The notes under the pieces: generated by a model
Databases searched by the model: none
What the model was told of the DNA's origin: nothing
What the model saw: only the letters and a program-made list of their open reading frames with translations
NCBI RefSeq assembly: GCF_000526215.1
Contig: NZ_JAFQ01000004.1
Span: 5,828,001-5,892,000 of the forward strand
From: Nocardia sp. BMG51109
GTDB taxonomy: Bacteria > Actinomycetota > Actinomycetes > Mycobacteriales > Mycobacteriaceae
Length of the DNA stretch: 64,000 nt
Reading direction: 5' to 3'
Made by a program: the position numbers and the translations under genes
In this document: positions 51,597 to 60,780 of the stretch, in pieces
Numbering within the stretch: the stretch's first letter is position 1
Layout: each line of letters opens with the position of its first letter

Positions 51597-52591
51597 TGGC
51601 CACCCTGACCGAGTTCCGGCGTGTCGCCGAGAAAGTACGAAACTGGGGCCGTTGGGGCGCCGCCGACGAGCTCGGCACGCTCAACTTCATCACCCCGGAC
51701 AAGGTCGCCCAGGCCGCGGGCCTGGTGCGGCACGGGCGGGTGTTCCCGCTCGGTATCGACTTCGACTCGTCGGGGCCGCAGGGCGCGTTCAAGTTCCGGC
51801 AGAACCCGGTGCACGTGATGACCGTCGACGGCGGCGACGCGCGGACGATGGCCGAATACGGCCCGAAGTGGGTGAGCAACGGCTTCGGTCAGGAGTTCGG
51901 CGGCTTCTTCGCCGGTGCGGACAACCCGTTCCGGTTCAACGACGACCTGATCATCATGCCGCTGCAGGCGGCCACGCAGTGGGACGCACTGTCGCACGTC
52001 TACTACGACGACCAGCTGTACAACGGTTTCCCGGCCAGCTCGGTCAACAGCGCCGGCGCGTTCCACTGCGGCATCGACAAGGTCGACGGCAAGGGCATCA
52101 CGTCTCGGGGCGTGCTGCTCGACCTGGTCCGCCATCGCGGCGCCGACGTGTTCCTGGAACCGGGTAATCCGATTACTCCCGACGAACTGGACGAGGTCGC
52201 CAAGGCCCAGGGCGTCGAGGTCGGCCGGGGCGATATCGTGCTCGTCCGCACCGGCTGGCAGGCACGGTTCGAGGAGACCGGCGACGGCGCCGAACCGTAC
52301 TCGGGCCTGGACTGGATGTGCGCCAGGTGGTTGCACGAACGGGAGGTGGCGGCGGTGGCGGCCGACAACCTGATGGTCGAGGACGTGGTGTCCGCGGTGG
52401 ACGGCACCTTCCTGCCGATGCACATGCTCTGCCTGCGCGATATGGGCCTGATGCTCGGCGAGTACTGGAATCTGACGGCGCTGGCGGCCGACTGCGCCGC
52501 CGACGGCGTCTACGAGTTCCAGCTGATCGCCCCGCCGCTGCGGGTGGTCGGCGCGGTCGGCTCCCCGCTCAACCCGATCGCCATCAAGTAA
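51596..52591 (+). CDS. Cyclase-family protein (PF04199, kynurenine-formamidase-like)
   Basis: 331 residues. NWGRWGAADELGTLNFITPD opens the family; the metal motif HxGTHxDxPxH appears as QAATQWDALSHVYYDD, keeping the Asp and final His. GIDKVDGKGITSRGVLLDLV and GDIVLVRTGWQARFE follow. The QWDxLxH form is seen in related actinobacterial proteins. Hydrolysis of an amide, lactone or ring ketone is possible. Confidence 0.85.
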   Translation: MATLTEFRRVAEKVRNWGRWGAADELGTLNFITPDKVAQAAGLVRHGRVFPLGIDFDSSGPQGAFKFRQNPVHVMTVDGGDARTMAEYGPKWVSNGFGQEFGGFFAGADNPFRFNDDLIIMPLQAATQWDALSHVYYDDQLYNGFPASSVNSAGAFHCGIDKVDGKGITSRGVLLDLVRHRGADVFLEPGNPITPDELDEVAKAQGVEVGRGDIVLVRTGWQARFEETGDGAEPYSGLDWMCARWLHEREVAAVAADNLMVEDVVSAVDGTFLPMHMLCLRDMGLMLGEYWNLTALAADCAADGVYEFQLIAPPLRVVGAVGSPLNPIAIK

Positions 52592-52612
52592 GCCAACCAG
52601 GAGGTTTGGGTC

Positions 52613-53227
52613 ATGACCGCAAGCACGGCAAGCACGACCCCCGCCGTCGACATCGACGAGGGCCGGCCGTTCGTGGTCGGCGTCGGCGGCACGCTGCGCG
52701 CGGACTCGTCGACCGAACGGGCGCTGCGGCACTGCCTCGCGGCGGTCGAACGCCAGGGCGGAAGCACCGCGCTGTTCTGCGGCGAGGACATCAACCTGCC
52801 CATGTACAACCCGTACGACGCGACCCGCACGCCGCAGGCGGTCGCGCTGGTGGAGGCGCTGCGCCGGGCGGACGCCGTGGTGATCGGATCGCCCGGGTAC
52901 CACGGCGGAATCTCCGGCATGGTGAAGAACGCCCTCGACTACATCGAGGACCTGCGCGGCGATCCGACGGTGTACCTGGACAACAAGCCCTGGGGCTGCA
53001 TCACCTGCGCCTACGGCTGGCAGGCGGCCGTCGGCACCCTCGGCCAGCTGCGCGCGATCGGCCACGCCCTGCGCGCCTGGCCGACACCGCTGGGTGTGGC
53101 GATCAACTCGGCCGAGAAGATCTGGGATTCCGAGGGCGGACTGACCGACGAGGCCGTCGGCGGGCAGCTCGAGGTGCTGGCGACCCAGGTGCTCACCTTC
53201 GCCCCGGCAGGTGGTGCGCGGGCGTGA
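52613..53227 (+). CDS. NAD(P)H-dependent FMN reductase
   Basis: 204 residues. FVVGVGGTLRADSSTERALR binds phosphate of FMN; VVIGSPGYHGGISGMVKNAL then DYIEDL is the signature of the FMN_red family. Likely supplies reduced flavin to the LLM monooxygenase encoded upstream, or to the enzyme at 2967. Confidence 0.88.
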   Translation: MTASTASTTPAVDIDEGRPFVVGVGGTLRADSSTERALRHCLAAVERQGGSTALFCGEDINLPMYNPYDATRTPQAVALVEALRRADAVVIGSPGYHGGISGMVKNALDYIEDLRGDPTVYLDNKPWGCITCAYGWQAAVGTLGQLRAIGHALRAWPTPLGVAINSAEKIWDSEGGLTDEAVGGQLEVLATQVLTFAPAGGARA

Positions 53228-54645
53228 GTGTCTCGCCACGCGCCGCAGACCCGGCCGCGAGGGATCCGGGCCGGGGGGATCCGTCCGCCGCGCGCCGGGG
53301 TTCGACGGGGCCGGACCGTGCGAATGCGGCGGCGGTGGACGCTGCTGTGGGCGTTCTGCGTTCCGGCCGGATGGTTCTCGTCATCAGCGCGGAGGACGGG
53401 GGACACCGCGGCAATCTTGTCGTGGCCGCGGAGAGCGCGACGGCCGAGACGGTCAATCTCATGACGACCGTCGGACGCGGGTTGGTGTACGTGGCGATGC
53501 GCTCGGCGGCGCTCGACCGGCTCGAGATTCCGCCCGCCGATCCGACCGCCACCGGGCCGAGCCGGGAGCTGTTCCGGATGCCGGTGGGGCTCGCGGGCGA
53601 CTCCTTCCTCGGAGTCAGTGCCTCGCAGCGGGCGAAAACCGTACGGGCGCTGGCTGATCCGGACAGTGTGCCGGGCGACTTCACCCGGCTGGGGCACATC
53701 TTTCCGCTAGGCTGTGCGGCCGGGGGAGTGCTGTCGGTGCCCGCGGCGCCGGAGGCCGCGGTCGATCTGGCCGAACAGGCCGGAAAGGCGCCCGCCGCGG
53801 CGCTGTGCGAGGTCTGCGGCGCGGACGGGGAGCCGGCCCGGCTGCCGGAACTGTCGGAGGTCGCCCGCGGGCACGGCCTGCCGGTCGTCTCGGTCGACGA
53901 CCTGGCCGGTTATCGCCGGCGCGAGCTGCGCCGGGTGCGCCGGTGCGGCACGGCGCGAATCCCGTTGCCGGTGGGGAAGTTTCGTGCGGTCGGGTTCACC
54001 GATGGGCTGGGCCGCGACCATATCGCGTTCGTGTACGGACACCCCGTCGCGAGTATCACTCCGCTGGTCCGGGTGCACGCGGAGTGCCTGTTCGGCGACG
54101 CGCTCGGCTCCCGGCTGTGCGGGTGCCGTGCCGGGATGGAGCACGCGCTGGAGCGGATCGCGCGAGCGGGTCACGGTGTGCTCGTGTACGTCCGCTCGGG
54201 TGGCGGTGCCGTACAGCGCCTGGCTCGTGCGCTGGGCGGCGGAACCGGTTCCGCCGCAGCGCATCCGGTGGAGGCCGGCGATCTGTGTTCCGCCTTCGAC
54301 ATCCTCGACGAACTCGGCATCCACGAGATCCGGCTGCTCACCGACGCCGCCGACGAGGCCGCCGCGAGCGGTTCGGCCACCGGAGGGCCCGCAGCCGAAG
54401 GTCCCTCCGCCGAAGGGTCCGGTACCGCATGGCCCGCCGCCGGGGAACCCGTGGCCGGACGGTCTGCTGCCGAGGAGCCCGCCGACGGACGGACGGTGAC
54501 CGGCCGATGCACCGCTTACGAAGCGGCCGCCGGGCCCGTGCGGATCCTCGAACGAATTCCGTTGTGGGACAGCGCGGATACGGCCCGGCCGCGCACCACC
54601 ACCGTTGCACCGCCCTTCGCCGACAGGATAGGAACAGCCTCGTGA
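53224..54645 (+). CDS. RibBA-like protein with degenerate active sites
   Basis: 473 residues from GTG 53224. Residues 35-230 resemble DHBP synthase (VLRSGRMVLVISAEDGGHRG, NLVVAAESATAETVNLMTT), but the catalytic DEDRENEGD loop is EDGGHRGN. Residues about 245-380 resemble GTP cyclohydrolase II: LVRVHAECLFGDALGSRLCG keeps the three Zn cysteines, yet the R-x-E-G-R-G-I-G-L loop is replaced by RSGGGAVQRLARALG. A low-complexity Ala/Gly/Glu/Pro insert precedes the C-terminus. Canonical riboflavin-precursor activity is doubtful; it may act on another substrate or bind flavin for this operon. Confidence 0.75.
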   Translation: MSVSPRAADPAARDPGRGDPSAARRGSTGPDRANAAAVDAAVGVLRSGRMVLVISAEDGGHRGNLVVAAESATAETVNLMTTVGRGLVYVAMRSAALDRLEIPPADPTATGPSRELFRMPVGLAGDSFLGVSASQRAKTVRALADPDSVPGDFTRLGHIFPLGCAAGGVLSVPAAPEAAVDLAEQAGKAPAAALCEVCGADGEPARLPELSEVARGHGLPVVSVDDLAGYRRRELRRVRRCGTARIPLPVGKFRAVGFTDGLGRDHIAFVYGHPVASITPLVRVHAECLFGDALGSRLCGCRAGMEHALERIARAGHGVLVYVRSGGGAVQRLARALGGGTGSAAAHPVEAGDLCSAFDILDELGIHEIRLLTDAADEAAASGSATGGPAAEGPSAEGSGTAWPAAGEPVAGRSAAEEPADGRTVTGRCTAYEAAAGPVRILERIPLWDSADTARPRTTTVAPPFADRIGTAS

Positions 54646-55475
54646 TCGCACAGCGCAGAACCCTGGTCGTCGACGGCTCGGCGACCAGCTACCTGGAAGC
54701 CGGCTCCGGCCGTCCGGTCGTGCTGCTGCACGGCGGCGAGTTCGGCGTCGGCGCCGAACTGGGCTGGGAGCACACCATCGACGCCCTGGCGCGGCGCTAC
54801 CGGGTGCTCGCCCCGGACATGCTGGGCTTCGGCGAGTCGGCGAAGGTGATCGACTTCAACGACGGCCGCGGGCTGCGCATCCGGCACATCGCCCGGTTCC
54901 TCGAACTGCTGGGCGTGGATTCGGCGGATTTCATCGGCAATTCGATGGGCGCGATCAACCTGCTGGTCGACGCGACGTCGGACGCGCCCCGGTTGCCGAT
55001 GCGCAGCCTGGTCGCGATCTGCGGCGGCGGCGAGATCCAGAACAACGAGCACATGCGCGCGCTCTACGACTACGACGCCACGATGGACGGGATGCGCCGC
55101 ATCGTCACGGCGCTGTTCCATGCGCCGACCTACCCTGCCGACGAGGTCTACGTGCGCCGGCGCTACGAGTCCAGCATCGCGCCCGGCGCCTGGGAAGCCT
55201 TGGCGGCCGCGCGTTTCCGTCGCCCGGGTGCCGAGCCGGTGGCCGGTCCGTCGAGTAAGCGCGCCTACGAACGCATCGCGGTCCCGGCCCTGATCGTCGA
55301 GGGCGCGTGCGACAAGCTGCTGCCGGACGGGTGGGCCGCGGAGATCGCCGGGCAGATCGCGGACGCGCGCCACGCGGTGGTGCCGCAGGCCGGGCACTGC
55401 CCGCAGATCGAGCAGCCGGAGATCGTGAACGAACTCCTGACGGATTTCCTCGAATCGAAAGGCAGGCAGGCATGA
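54642..55475 (+). CDS. Alpha/beta hydrolase, MhpC-like meta-cleavage hydrolase
   Basis: 277 residues from GTG 54642. VVLLHGGEFGVGAELGWEHT, APDMLGFGESAKVIDFND, nucleophile FIGNSMGAINLLVDA (G-N-S-M-G), Asp in LIVEGACDKLLPDG and His in PQAGHCPQIEQPE. The G-N-S-M-G elbow and GWEHT are typical of 2-hydroxy-6-oxo-dienoate hydrolases. Completes an MhpA-MhpB-MhpC set in this operon. Confidence 0.88.
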   Translation: MIAQRRTLVVDGSATSYLEAGSGRPVVLLHGGEFGVGAELGWEHTIDALARRYRVLAPDMLGFGESAKVIDFNDGRGLRIRHIARFLELLGVDSADFIGNSMGAINLLVDATSDAPRLPMRSLVAICGGGEIQNNEHMRALYDYDATMDGMRRIVTALFHAPTYPADEVYVRRRYESSIAPGAWEALAAARFRRPGAEPVAGPSSKRAYERIAVPALIVEGACDKLLPDGWAAEIAGQIADARHAVVPQAGHCPQIEQPEIVNELLTDFLESKGRQA

Positions 55476-56308
55476 CCGACGAACTGGCCGGCAAGGTCGC
55501 CGTGGTCACCGGCGGCGCCTCCGGAATCGGCAGTGCGATGGTGGCGCGGTTCGTCGCCGAGGGCGCGAAAGTCGTTGTCGGCGACCTGGATCCCGAACGC
55601 GGCGCGGCGTCGGTGGCCGACTACGGCGGCGCGGCGGTGTTCCAGCAGACCGACGTCGCCGACCAGGAACAGCTCGAGCGCCTCGTCGATACCGCGGTGC
55701 GCACCTTCGGCGGACTGCACGTCATGTGCAACAACGCGGGTGTCCCGGGCACGATGCACAGGAGCCTGCTGGTCGACGACCTCGCCGACTTCCACCGGGT
55801 GCTCGGGGTGAACCTGCTCGGGGTGATGGCGGGCACCAAGTTCGCGGCGCGGCAGATGGTCGAGGGCGGCGGCGGCTCGATCATCAACCTGTCCTCGATC
55901 GGCGGCGTCCAGGCCGGCGGGGGAGTGCAGACCTACCGGGCCTCCAAGGCGGCGGTCATCCACTTCACCAAGTCGGCCGCGATCGAGTTGGCGCAGTACG
56001 GCATTCGGGTGAACTGCATCGCGCCCGGCAACATCCCGACCCCGTTCCTGGCCGCGTCGGCCACGGAGATGTCGGCGGAGCGCATCGAGCGGTTCACCAG
56101 GTCGGTCCGGGCGTCCATGCAGGAGGACCGCCCGCTGCGGCGCGACGGCATCCCCGAGGACGTGGCGGAGGCGGCCCTGTATTTCGGCAGCGACCGATCC
56201 GGGTACGTCACCGGGACGATGCTCCCGATCGACGGCGGCACGGTGGCGGGCAAGCCGCTGAAGTTCAAGAAGAAGCCCGCGGAGCAGTCCGTCCCGGCCA
56301 CCTCGTGA
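55472..56308 (+). CDS. SDR oxidoreductase
   Basis: 278 residues. VAVVTGGASGIGSAMVARFV, NNAGVPGTMHR, INLSSIGGVQAGGGVQTYRA with YxxxK at YRASK, and GTMLPIDGGTVAGKPLKFKK. No mycofactocin-type insertion is visible. Last gene of the rightward operon; about 135 bases without a gene follow. Confidence 0.88.
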   Translation: MTDELAGKVAVVTGGASGIGSAMVARFVAEGAKVVVGDLDPERGAASVADYGGAAVFQQTDVADQEQLERLVDTAVRTFGGLHVMCNNAGVPGTMHRSLLVDDLADFHRVLGVNLLGVMAGTKFAARQMVEGGGGSIINLSSIGGVQAGGGVQTYRASKAAVIHFTKSAAIELAQYGIRVNCIAPGNIPTPFLAASATEMSAERIERFTRSVRASMQEDRPLRRDGIPEDVAEAALYFGSDRSGYVTGTMLPIDGGTVAGKPLKFKKKPAEQSVPATS

Positions 56309-56380
56309 GCATGTCCTTAATTCAATCGCTTGACTTAAATTCCCGGGTGGAGTTGACTGGAAGTACCGGTATTCAGAATC

Positions 56381-56395
56381 GAGAACGTGATTCTG
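56381..56395. promoter_or_regulatory. Operator-like palindrome, copy 9
   Basis: GAGAACGTGATTCTG matches 10 of 12 arm positions. It is nested in a longer dyad, CAGAATC-N8-GATTCTG, from 56374 to 56395. It precedes the TetR gene by about 50 bases, as expected for autoregulation. Confidence 0.55.
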
Positions 56396-56444
56396 ACGGG
56401 TCGCGGGACACGGCGGCCGGGCCGGAAATCCGGAGGGACCCGAG

Positions 56445-57095
56445 ATGAGCACTGTCGACGGATCCGCTCGCGCGGAGCGGGTCGGTACCACCCGGGAGGC
56501 GATTCTCACCGCGGCGGAGCGCCTGTTCGCCGAGCGCGGGATCGCGGTGGTGTCCAACCGTCAGGTCAGCGAGGCGGCGGGGCAGGGCAACAACGCGGCG
56601 GTCGGCTACCACTTCGGTACCAAGGCCGACCTGGTCCGCGCGATCGTGCGCAAGCACCACGCGCACACCGAACAGCTGTGCCGCGAGATGGTGGCGCGGG
56701 CGGAGGAATCCGGCGACCTGCGCGACTGGGTGGGCTGCCTGGTCCGCCCGGTCACCGAACATCTTGCGGCACTGGGCAATCCGACCTGGTACGCGCGTTT
56801 CAGCGCACAGCTGATGCCCGACCCGGCCTATCGGGACCTGCTCTCGGACGAGTCGCTGACCTCCCGGTCGCTGCTGCGCGTGATCGACGGGCTGCAACAC
56901 AGCCTGCCCGAGCTGTCGCCGCGGCTGCACCGGGAACGCAATGCCATGGCGCGCCTGCTGATCGTGCACACCTGCGCGGAACGCGAGCGGGCCCTGGCCG
57001 ACGACACCCTGCTGCGCCGATCGACCTGGGAGGAGACCGCGGCCGGCCTGGTCGACGCGATCACCGGGCTGTATCTGGCACCGGTCACGCCGTGA
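56445..57095 (+). CDS. TetR-family regulator
   Basis: 216 residues. TTREAILTAAERLFAERGIA then VVSNRQVSEAAGQGNNAAVG and YHFGTKADLVRAIVRKHH is the TetR HTH. The C-terminal domain has the TetR_C-like length and no named ligand motif. It has a copy of the shared operator in its own promoter, so it is a strong candidate for the regulon repressor. It could instead be a target of the MarR protein. Confidence 0.87.
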   Translation: MSTVDGSARAERVGTTREAILTAAERLFAERGIAVVSNRQVSEAAGQGNNAAVGYHFGTKADLVRAIVRKHHAHTEQLCREMVARAEESGDLRDWVGCLVRPVTEHLAALGNPTWYARFSAQLMPDPAYRDLLSDESLTSRSLLRVIDGLQHSLPELSPRLHRERNAMARLLIVHTCAERERALADDTLLRRSTWEETAAGLVDAITGLYLAPVTP

Positions 57096-57203
57096 GGGCG
57101 CGGACCGAAGCGCCGGCACCGCCGGCCCACGGAGAGGACATCCTGATATGACGAGAACCGGTGGGACACCACATCTTCGGGTGGCGACGCGGGCCGGTGC
57201 GCG

Positions 57204-58403
57204 ATGAACCGCCACACCGGGGTGCTCGTCGTCGGCGCGTCGGTGGCCGGTCTGGCCACCGCGGAAGCGTTGCGCCGCCAGGGTTTCGAGGGGCGCATCA
57301 CCCTGCTCGGCGCCGAACCGCACCTGCCCTACGACCGCCCGCCGCTGTCCAAGCAGATCCTGTCCGGCGCGTGGCGGCCCGAACGGACCCTGTTGCGCGC
57401 CCCGCGCATGCTGTCGGAGCTGAATGTCGATCTGGTGCTGGGCACTCCGGCGGTGGGACTCGATGCCGCCACCCGGACGGTGCGGACCACATCCGGGTCG
57501 ATCACCGCCGACACCGTCGTGATCGCCACCGGCGCCGCCCCGCGCACCCTGCCCACCCCGCCCGGCCTGCGCGGCGTCCACGTGCTGCGCACCCTCGACG
57601 ACGCGCTGGCCCTGCGCGACGATCTGGCCGCGGGCCCGCGCGTGGTCGTCGTGGGCGAGGGCGTGCTCGGTGCCGAAATCACCGCGACGGCACGGCAATC
57701 CGGCCTCGAGGTCACCATGACCGGTCTGCAGCACGCGCCGATGGCGACGCAGCTCGGCGACCTGGCGGCCGGGCAGCTGGCCGAACTGCACGCCGACAAC
57801 GGCGTCCGCCTGCGGCTGGGCGTCGGGGTCGACGGCCTCACCGACCGCAACGGCGAGGTCACCGGCGTCACGCTGGCGACCGGCGAAACACTGCCCGCCG
57901 ACCTGGTCGTGGTGGCGATCGGCGCCGCGCCCGCCACCGACTGGCTCGCCGGCAGCGGGCTGACGGTCGACAACGGCGTCGTCTGCGACGACCGGTGCCG
58001 CGCGGCCGAGGGCATCTACGCCGTCGGCGACGTCGCCCGCTGGCACGACCGCACCGTGAACAGGGCGGTCCGCCTGGAGAACCGGACGCACGCCGCCGAA
58101 CAGGCCGGGATCGTCGCGGCCAACATCCTCGGCGCCGACCGCGCCTACGAGCCGGTCCCGTACTTCTGGACCGACCAGTACACGGCCAAGATCCAGGTGC
58201 ACGGAACCATCACTCCCGAGGCGGAAGCCGTTGTCGCCGAGGGAGATCCGGCCACCGGACGGTTCGTGCTCCGATTCGAGCGCGACGGCGCGGCCACCGC
58301 GGTGCTCGGCTGGAACATGCCCAAACAGACCCGGATGCAGCGTCAGCACGTGGTCGACGCGCGGCGTCCCGGGTCGTCCCTCACCCCAGCGCACTCCCCG
58401 TAG
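57204..58403 (+). CDS. Ferredoxin reductase (FAD/NAD, P450-system type)
   Basis: 399 residues. TGVLVVGASVAGLATAEALR and LPYDRPPLSKQILSGAW are family marks; RVVVVGEGVLGAEITATARQ is the NADH fold and GIYAVGDVARWHDR the FAD C-terminal motif. It passes electrons from NAD(P)H to a ferredoxin. Followed at 13 bases by a ferredoxin and then a P450, so the three form a complete class I P450 system. Confidence 0.9.
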   Translation: MNRHTGVLVVGASVAGLATAEALRRQGFEGRITLLGAEPHLPYDRPPLSKQILSGAWRPERTLLRAPRMLSELNVDLVLGTPAVGLDAATRTVRTTSGSITADTVVIATGAAPRTLPTPPGLRGVHVLRTLDDALALRDDLAAGPRVVVVGEGVLGAEITATARQSGLEVTMTGLQHAPMATQLGDLAAGQLAELHADNGVRLRLGVGVDGLTDRNGEVTGVTLATGETLPADLVVVAIGAAPATDWLAGSGLTVDNGVVCDDRCRAAEGIYAVGDVARWHDRTVNRAVRLENRTHAAEQAGIVAANILGADRAYEPVPYFWTDQYTAKIQVHGTITPEAEAVVAEGDPATGRFVLRFERDGAATAVLGWNMPKQTRMQRQHVVDARRPGSSLTPAHSP

Positions 58404-58416
58404 GAGGAAGGTCCCG

Positions 58417-58611
58417 ATGAAGGTGACAGTCGACCAGGACAAATGCATTGCGGCCGGGCACTGCGTCATGCACGCGGCCGCCGTATTCGACCAGCGCGAC
58501 GAGGACGGTGTCGTCGTGCTGCTCGACGAGAGCCCGCCGGCGGAACTCGCCGACGACGTGCGCCAGGCGGCGTCCGTATGCCCCGCCATGGCCATTCACG
58601 TCGAGGAATGA
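58417..58611 (+). CDS. Ferredoxin, 3Fe-4S type
   Basis: 64 residues, ATG after GGAGGAAG. KVTVDQDKCIAAGHCVMHAA and ASVCPAMAIHVEE give C-x5-C ... C-P, as in P450 ferredoxins of Streptomyces and mycobacteria. Redox partner of the P450 encoded next. Confidence 0.93.
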   Translation: MKVTVDQDKCIAAGHCVMHAAAVFDQRDEDGVVVLLDESPPAELADDVRQAASVCPAMAIHVEE

Positions 58612-58615
58612 ACCG

Positions 58616-58673
58616 ACACCCTGCGGATTCGCCCGCAGCCGAGCACACCCTGCGGCCCCGCCCGCAGCCGAGC
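58616..58673. repeat. 29-bp tandem direct repeat
   Basis: Two head-to-tail copies, 58616-58644 and 58645-58673, differ at only three bases (ATT versus CCC in the middle). They fill the gap between the ferredoxin stop and the P450 ribosome-binding site. Possible slippage product; effect on P450 translation unknown. Confidence 0.85.
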
Positions 58674-58686
58674 AACAGGAGTGACT

Positions 58687-59925
58687 GTGTCCGAAACACT
58701 GACCGAAGACACCGCCGCCACGGCGGGGATCCCCGACTATCCGATGCTGCGTTCCGCGGCGTGCCCGTTCGCGCCGCCGCCGGAGATCACCCGGATGGGC
58801 CGTGAGCGGCCGCTGTCGCGCGTGCGGATCTGGGACGGCAGCACGCCGTGGCTGGTCACCGGGTACGAGGCGTTCAAGCAGCTGATGTCCGATCCGCGGG
58901 TGAGCGTGAACGATCATGTTCCCGGCTTCCCGCACTGGAACGAGGGCATGGCCGCGATCAAGGACAGCCGGCCGAAGTCGCTGTTCACCACCGACGGCGA
59001 GGAGCACAGCCGGTACCGGCGGATGCTCACCAAGCCGTTCACCTTCAAGCGCGTCGAGGCGCTGCGCCCGGCCATCCAGCAGATCACCGACGAGCACATC
59101 GACAGCATCCTGGCCGGTCCCCAGCCCGCGGATCTCGTTGCCGGACTGGCCCTTCCGGTGCCGACCCTGATGATCAGCGAGATGCTCGGGGTGCCGTACG
59201 GCGATCACGAGTTCTTCCAGCGGCACGCCACGGTGAACGTCGACCGCTTCGCGACCAAGGAGCAGGCCGAGGAGAGCCGGTCGGGCCTGGCGCGCTATCT
59301 GGTCGAACTGGTGAAGAAGAAGATGGACGAGCCCGCCGAGGATCTGGTCTCCGATATCGCCGAGCGCGTCCGTAACGGCGAGATCGATATGCGCGAGGCC
59401 GCGCAGCTGGGCACCGGCGTGCTGATCGCGGGGCACGAGACCAGCGCCAACATGATCTCGCTGGGAACCCTTGCCCTGCTGGAGAATCCGGAGCAGTTCG
59501 CGCTGCTGCGCGACACCGACGATCCGAAGGTCGTCGCGTCGGCGATCGAGGAGCTGCTGCGCTATCTCAGCATCATCCAGAACGGCCAGCGCCGTGTCGC
59601 GATCGACGATATCGAGATCGCCGGGACGACCGTCCGCGCCGGCGAGGGCCTGATCTTCGACCTGGCCCCGGCCAACTGGGACGAAAAGGCCTGGGACCAG
59701 CCGGAAAATCTCGATCTGCGCCGCCCCGCCAACCAGCACGTGGGCTTCGGCTTCGGCCCGCACCAGTGCGTCGGTCAGCAGCTCGCCCGCGCGGAACTCC
59801 AGATCGTCTTCCACACCCTGGTCCGCCGCATCCCGACCCTGCGCCTGGCCATCCCGTTCGACGACGTGGAGTTCAAGCACGACCGCCTGGCCTACGGGCT
59901 GTACGAACTGCCGGTGGCCTGGTAG
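58687..59925 (+). CDS. Cytochrome P450, class I
   Basis: 412 residues from GTG 58687, chosen because AGGAG lies five bases before it; GTG 58681 overlaps that site. I-helix GTGVLIAGHETSANMISLGT (A-G-x-E-T), ExxR in EELLRYLS, heme ligand in VGFGFGPHQCVGQQLAR. CYP105/107-like in length. With the adjacent ferredoxin and reductase it should hydroxylate a small hydrophobic substrate. Confidence 0.93.
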   Translation: MSETLTEDTAATAGIPDYPMLRSAACPFAPPPEITRMGRERPLSRVRIWDGSTPWLVTGYEAFKQLMSDPRVSVNDHVPGFPHWNEGMAAIKDSRPKSLFTTDGEEHSRYRRMLTKPFTFKRVEALRPAIQQITDEHIDSILAGPQPADLVAGLALPVPTLMISEMLGVPYGDHEFFQRHATVNVDRFATKEQAEESRSGLARYLVELVKKKMDEPAEDLVSDIAERVRNGEIDMREAAQLGTGVLIAGHETSANMISLGTLALLENPEQFALLRDTDDPKVVASAIEELLRYLSIIQNGQRRVAIDDIEIAGTTVRAGEGLIFDLAPANWDEKAWDQPENLDLRRPANQHVGFGFGPHQCVGQQLARAELQIVFHTLVRRIPTLRLAIPFDDVEFKHDRLAYGLYELPVAW

Positions 59926-60085
59926 CTCGCCCGCAGGGCCATCGACCCGGCCGTGCCGACGTACGATCGGAGACCCCGGGCTGCGGGATCTGCTCTCGTG
60001 GGAATCGCTGATACCGGATGGCTGAGCCGCCGGGAGGATCGGCTAGCTCATCTGTTGCAGGCCGACCACGGCGAGGAACTGGAGC

Positions 60086-60415
60086 GTGGGGATCCTGATC
60101 GGGAATCCGGCGCTGCCCGCGTACGGCGCGGCCGAGCGGGCCGTCGACAGCATCACCGAATCGGCCGCGGTCACCTACGGGGCCAAGGGAATTCGGGTCA
60201 ACGCGATCGCCCCCGGGCTGACGATCACCGAGATGGTCGAGGACTGGAACCGGCACGATCCGGGGGTGATCGACCGGATCGTCGGAGATACGCCGCTGGG
60301 GCGGGCGGCCGAGCCGCGCGAGATCGCCGAATCGGCTGCCTGGTTGCTGAGTGATCGTGCGTCGTATGTGACGGGGGTGGTGCTGCCGGTCACCGGGGAC
60401 GGCCGTGTGAGCAGC
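60086..60415 (+). pseudogene. C-terminal remnant of an SDR
   Basis: YGAAERAVDSITESAAVTYG, AKGIRVNAIAPGLTITEMVE and SDRASYVTGVVLPVTGDGRV are the last third of a classical SDR (YxxxK degraded to YGAAE). The Rossmann half is absent upstream and the reading frame runs on about 50 codons past the natural end. No functional role expected. Confidence 0.75.
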
Positions 60416-60780
60416 GGCCACGGCGTGGCGCGGGCCGAGCAGGTGGCAACGCCCCTTGCGGTGCGAAGTACGCCCTGTGCGAGTTGTGCGGACCGGAAAC
60501 CGAGGCCGTGCACGCGCCGTCGGGCAGCCGGTGCATTCGTGTCGGGCGACGACCGGCGTGTCAGTCGTTAGCTAGGGCTACGATCCTGGTGTTTGCAGGT
60601 CAGGGGGAGCAGGATACGGGTGTACGAGCGCTTTCGCGCGTGATTCCGATCGTGTTCGGGACGGAGGAAGCGTGGGCGTGCGGACCGGAGTCTCGGTGAT
60701 TCGTCCGTATCGCGGGGATGGTCAACGGTCCTGCGACGCAGTGGTCGCGGGAAGCCGACAATTCAGGATGGAGAGACCCG
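60416..60780. other. Intergenic stretch
   Basis: About 365 bases with only the tail of the SDR remnant's reading frame. No clear promoter palindrome or small gene was recognised. Confidence 0.4.
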
